64,000 bases of DNA from Pseudoscleropodium purum. Lineage: Eukaryota > Streptophyta > Bryopsida > Hypnales > Brachytheciaceae. Position numbers and translations under genes: made by a program. This document shows, one piece after another, positions 60,460 to 64,000 of the stretch; the stretch's first letter is position 1, and each line of letters starts with the position of its first letter. The stretch is taken from the NCBI GenBank assembly GCA_963969395.1, contig OZ017796.1, positions 13,518,501 to 13,582,500 on the forward strand. The letters are read 5' to 3'. The notes below the pieces were generated by a model, which saw only the letters and a program-made list of their open reading frames with translations, was not told the DNA's origin and did not search any database.

Positions 60460-61231
60460 TGAAGCTATAGCCTTCATCTTATTACACAAATTAGCCTTTT
60501 CCATCAAAGTCTAGAAACGCCCATGCTTGAACTTTGACAATGTGTCAATGAACTTCAATTCAATGTCCTCCAAAGCATTTTGAGACACCTGCTTGTTAAA
60601 AATTCTAGAAAATTGTGATCACCCTCTTTTTTGATCACATGACACCTTTTTCAACATCAGGTAGTCATTTTGCACAATATTGTAGTAGTGAATCCTCCCA
60701 TTGGCATGATCTTCTTCTCCGTTGATGCCAAGAATGCTTGCTTGTTTACCACCTTCTCTACTTTGTAAACCTTTTTGTTCATCTTGGATGTCCGGTGATG
60801 GTTAATGTTTTGTTTAGCTTTCGCAACAATAAAAGACACACGAGGAAGATACCATGCATCGATACATGCCACCTTCCACAAACCTTTATGAGTCTTCCTT
60901 AGCAATCAAGTCACACCCCAATGAGTCACCACGCCCTCATATCCAAGGTGCAAGTCACTCTAATAATGTCTATTATCTTGTCCTTCCGGAACATTGTGTC
61001 CACTCGTACTTACTTCTCAAACAACTTGTACCCAAAGTCCACCTTCTCCGCCATCGTCCCACAATTAACCCAAATCTTGACTAAGTGCCCCTCTTCTATT
61101 TGATGCCCTTGAGCTTCTACACTTGTGTGTGCGCCAATATGTGAATTACACTCATGTATTTTTTCATCCGCTCCAACTCTAATTCTAAATCCTTCTTCTC
61201 CTCTTCTGTCTTGTACTGCTTGTTGTATTTT
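60460..61231 (-). pseudogene. RPL3: Ribosomal protein L3 pseudogene, 5' truncated, intronless
   Basis: On the minus strand, RPL3 blocks appear in order: [75 protein letters not shown], then MPMGGF and near 60540 LKFIDTLSKFKHGRF. RPL3 is an essential large-subunit protein (uL3); this copy is dead. It has stops (for example right after FEK), several frameshifts, and lacks its N-terminal portion. Plant RPL3 genes normally contain introns and none are seen here, so a processed retrocopy is the best reading. It is cut at 61232 by a CTACAAGAAAA-type transposon end. Confidence 0.88.
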
Positions 61232-61342
61232 ACTACAAGAAAACAAGGATTATAGATGACTTGACTATAATGACTGTAAGTACAACAATGACTATAAAAT
61301 GACTACAAATAATCATTGTAGTCATTGCAGTCAAGTCATGTA
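61232..61342. mobile_element. Small CACTA-like inverted-repeat element
   Basis: Begins CTACAAGAAAA and contains ATGACTTGACTATAATGAC at 61257-61275, inverted with 17/19 identity at 61321-61339. The CACTACAAGAAAA-type terminus is common in plant CACTA-derived MITEs. Sits between the RPL3 pseudogene and retroelement copy C. Confidence 0.5.
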
Positions 61343-64000
61343 TGTCGTATACATAGTCTAGGTGTAAGTATCTTTACACACAAAAATGTGGTAAGATGAC
61401 ACGAATTATTGTCCCAAGGAATTTTAGATGCCTTTCCAAACTCCAATATCTGGATGATCAATTTCTCTTCTTCCGACTACTCTCTTTCACTTTCTTTTCC
61501 AAAATTACTACTATCTGGATTCCTATTCGAATCCGGTATCACTCAGTTTTCCAATTTCATCTTTTAACAAATTGGTTTTCAATACCTCTGTTTTACCATC
61601 AGAGCATCTGCTATTGATCTTTCAAGGGGTAGGGACTTCACCACTCTTGTCTATTCACTATACAGACAAAAACAAACAAACAATAAACACCCAAGTACTC
61701 AAGATGTTGTAGTGTACAGGGTAGATCTGGATCCTTACAACATCCCGGATGGCCAATCCGGAATGTACGTCATTCGGAACTGCGTTTATTCCTCTTTATT
61801 ACAACGATAGATTTCAAAGGCTCGGAACTAACAAGGAGAGGGGGTAATCTTTCTAGGTGTATGACGGATCCCAAGGTTGGCAGATCTTCCGGTGAGTGGG
61901 AGTTTCCTTTGACGGTTGCTAATCTTTGCACAGAATTGTTTCCAATTCTGGATGTGCACTCACACCACTCTTCACTAAAAAACGGATTACCATTCCGGTA
62001 GTTCAAAGGTACTATGTGCAGTTCCCTCGTCTTGTATCTAACATCATTACAATAGTACTCCCTTAATTTGATCAAGCTATCCAAAATCCGGATTCCTCCT
62101 CACCCGTTCTTCTCACATTTCAACACTCGAACAACAAACCAACACAATCCGGATATACAGTTGGAGCCAGAATGTTCACGAAGTAACTCAAATTAAAGAA
62201 GAAAATGGAATACAACAAAAATAATTGCTAGAATGGAATGAGAGGGCAACAATCTTGTCCTCCCTTAAAAATCAAAATCAAAACCAAAGTCAACGTCTAA
62301 AAAGCCAAAAAGGCATCCCGAAAATCAGGGCAACCAACTAGTGAACAACTCGGAATATCCGGAACATCCACAGCCCAACTCTCTTTTAAATCCAAAATTT
62401 CTAAAACAATCTGGAACCCGAATCGATGCTTGGAATTTCCATTTTGGATAAAAAAATCCTATCTACGCTCTATCTACCCTATCATATCTTCTTGGAATTG
62501 CTTCCACTTTGACTGCCCGGAGTCTTCATTGAAACCTTCATTGACGTATTCTTTGTTGATGACCGAGTTTGGGGCTTCTGTAAAACCTTAGGAGGTGACT
62601 CTTCCGATTCCGTCTCTTCCTCAGATCTAGACTTCAACACCTCTTCTTCTGACTTCTGAGTCTCCTAAATCTTTGGATCTTTGGCTTGTAGTGATTCACT
62701 CAATTCAATATTAGTATGATCTCGTTTTGGCGTCGACTATTGCATATGGGAGAAATCTTGCGGATGAAATCAAGTTGGATTCGTTATTACTCCAATCCGT
62801 GCATCGAGGTTGCCGCGAACCGTCAATTTGGGTACCATAAACTTTCCGACTGTGACTTTCCCAGGTAGTAGAAAAATTGGGACAGAAATCACTTCTTCTG
62901 CTGGAACAGATTTTTCACTTGCCTTTTTTTCTAGCTCAAGTATTGCTAGTCTTGATGGAGTTCATACTTGGCTACTTGAAGGTCCTGCAACTAGAATGAG
63001 GATAGACTTCAGTCCCTTTGATTGGAGCTAGATTAGGCTACTTGAAGCCTATCGGATTGGAATTCGTTGAATTAGAGTATCCCGAAATATGCTCATGGGG
63101 ACTTTCAGAAACCCTTCTAAACTGATGGCTCATTCTGGATCCAAGTACCCCAACAACTTTCACATGTCCTTCAAAACAATCTCCATCTGGGCTTCAAAGT
63201 TGACCAGGATCTTTACCATCCTAGATCCGGTCATGTGCCCTTCTTTCACCAACTAGGTGGTGTAGAGGTCAGCTTGGACCATTGTATGTTCCGGAACCAT
63301 GACGAGTTCCTTGAGGTCATGGACGAGTTGGAGAGCCTCCGTCTCTTTCCATCTCATCACGTTCAACTCCCCCTCTATCCATTCGAATTGGGACTTGAAA
63401 CTATCCCTCTCCTCCTCCAATTTCTGGATTTGTTCCTCCTTTTGTTGGAACTCCTCTAGATCCGGACATTTCTAGATCTCCTCCAAAATTAGGTCTGCCT
63501 CTACTTTGAGTTCGTTTACGATAAGAAGCACGTGATCCTCTAAGTCACCATACATATGTTTGGCATATTGCATCCACTTGATTCCGGCTTCAAAGAACTC
63601 AAGCTCTTGGGGCTGTTCTGGATCTGGTATTGGTTCGTCCCGTTCCGGTGTTGGCGCCTTCTTTTGTACCGTCGGGTCTATGGACTTCCTTCGTTTCCGG
63701 TCCACTACTTCTTTTTCCTCTTTCAATTGATCTTCTCTGGATTCCTTCTCTTCCTTCTTCAACTCTTCCGTGAGGCTGTACTTTAGGATCTCGACTCCGA
63801 TGATGTACTTAATTGTCTCCTTGGCACTCAAGACCTCCTTGTAGTGATAGAGGTAGAACAAATATGGCATAATAGGGTTGTGCTTTGCTCAGCCCACATG
63901 CTTTACCAGCTTATCCACGACTCCTTAAATCACTCTCCCCTAATGGACAATCCAGTCCTTGAAGGCCCCGAAAATGGTGTTGGTCATCGTGACCGTAATG
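61343..64000 (-). mobile_element. Pol-less retroelement-like copy C, running off the window
   Basis: Minus-strand relative of copy B. Ends at 61343 with the TACGACA terminus, contains the conserved 3' block near 61770-62084, the coiled-coil region near 63400, and the gag-like frame 63472-63870. The upstream part lies beyond the window. The frame 63472-63870 is open and reads PYLFYLYHYKEVL then Glu/Lys-rich sequence. Confidence 0.75.

Noticed and set aside
61215..61240. TTTTCTTGTAGTA at the RPL3 edge as a splice acceptor
   Set aside because: It matches a CACTA-type transposon terminus, and no intron is seen elsewhere in the copy.

Overview
This is nuclear DNA from a land plant. The clues are a GDSL esterase/lipase gene with five GT-AG exons, a ribosomal protein L3 pseudogene of plant type, a plant Ty1/copia gag-protease relic, hAT transposase with a DUF659 domain, and long AT-rich intergenic tracts. 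The high transposon load and short introns would suit a large-genome plant such as a fern, lycophyte, bryophyte or gymnosperm. The species cannot be fixed from the sequence. Almost every protein frame is broken, so the window is mainly layers of mobile elements of different ages around one recognisable host gene.

Layout. 1-4697: two ~917-bp LTR-like repeats in inverted orientation flank a minus-strand gag-like gene; a partial repeat is duplicated at the window edge. 4698-6243: copia relic, cut off where the LTR-like repeat begins. 7484-9650, 56590-60009, 61343-64000 (minus) and 30805-31165: copies of a second pol-less family encoding a related gag-like protein; the first carries a hAT MITE. 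11751-30804: a hAT-derived domain with a 432-bp MITE, a 3.3-kb inverted duplication (12249-15543 and 21832-25083), a broken RING-H2 gene, a broken hAT transposase gene, a Gly/Tyr-rich gene, a protein-kinase-like gene, and further MITE ends. 31340-35900: very decayed multi-exon gene that looks En/Spm-like. 41204-43501: GDSL esterase/lipase gene (minus), intact in splicing and length but with one in-frame TAG. 46286-46344: perfect 25-bp hairpin. 50724-55262: piggyBac-like TTAA elements, one nested inside another. 60460-61231: RPL3 pseudogene.

The most unusual part is 11.7-30.8 kb. Four reading frames each lie downstream of a CpG-rich island built from GGCGGAC/GTCCGCC motifs that ends in a TATA box. 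For the three with a clear ATG, the TATA-to-ATG distance is nearly the same (218, 222 and 232 bp). The same motifs form the subterminal regions of the hAT MITEs nearby. The 3' end of the transposase-bearing element is shared with the MITEs, so they look like one family. Two of the genes share an N-terminal domain, one adds coiled coils and a RING-H2 finger, and another has a kinase-like fold with altered catalytic motifs. This suggests a hAT lineage that carried extra regulatory-type genes. That reading is inference; all copies here are damaged.
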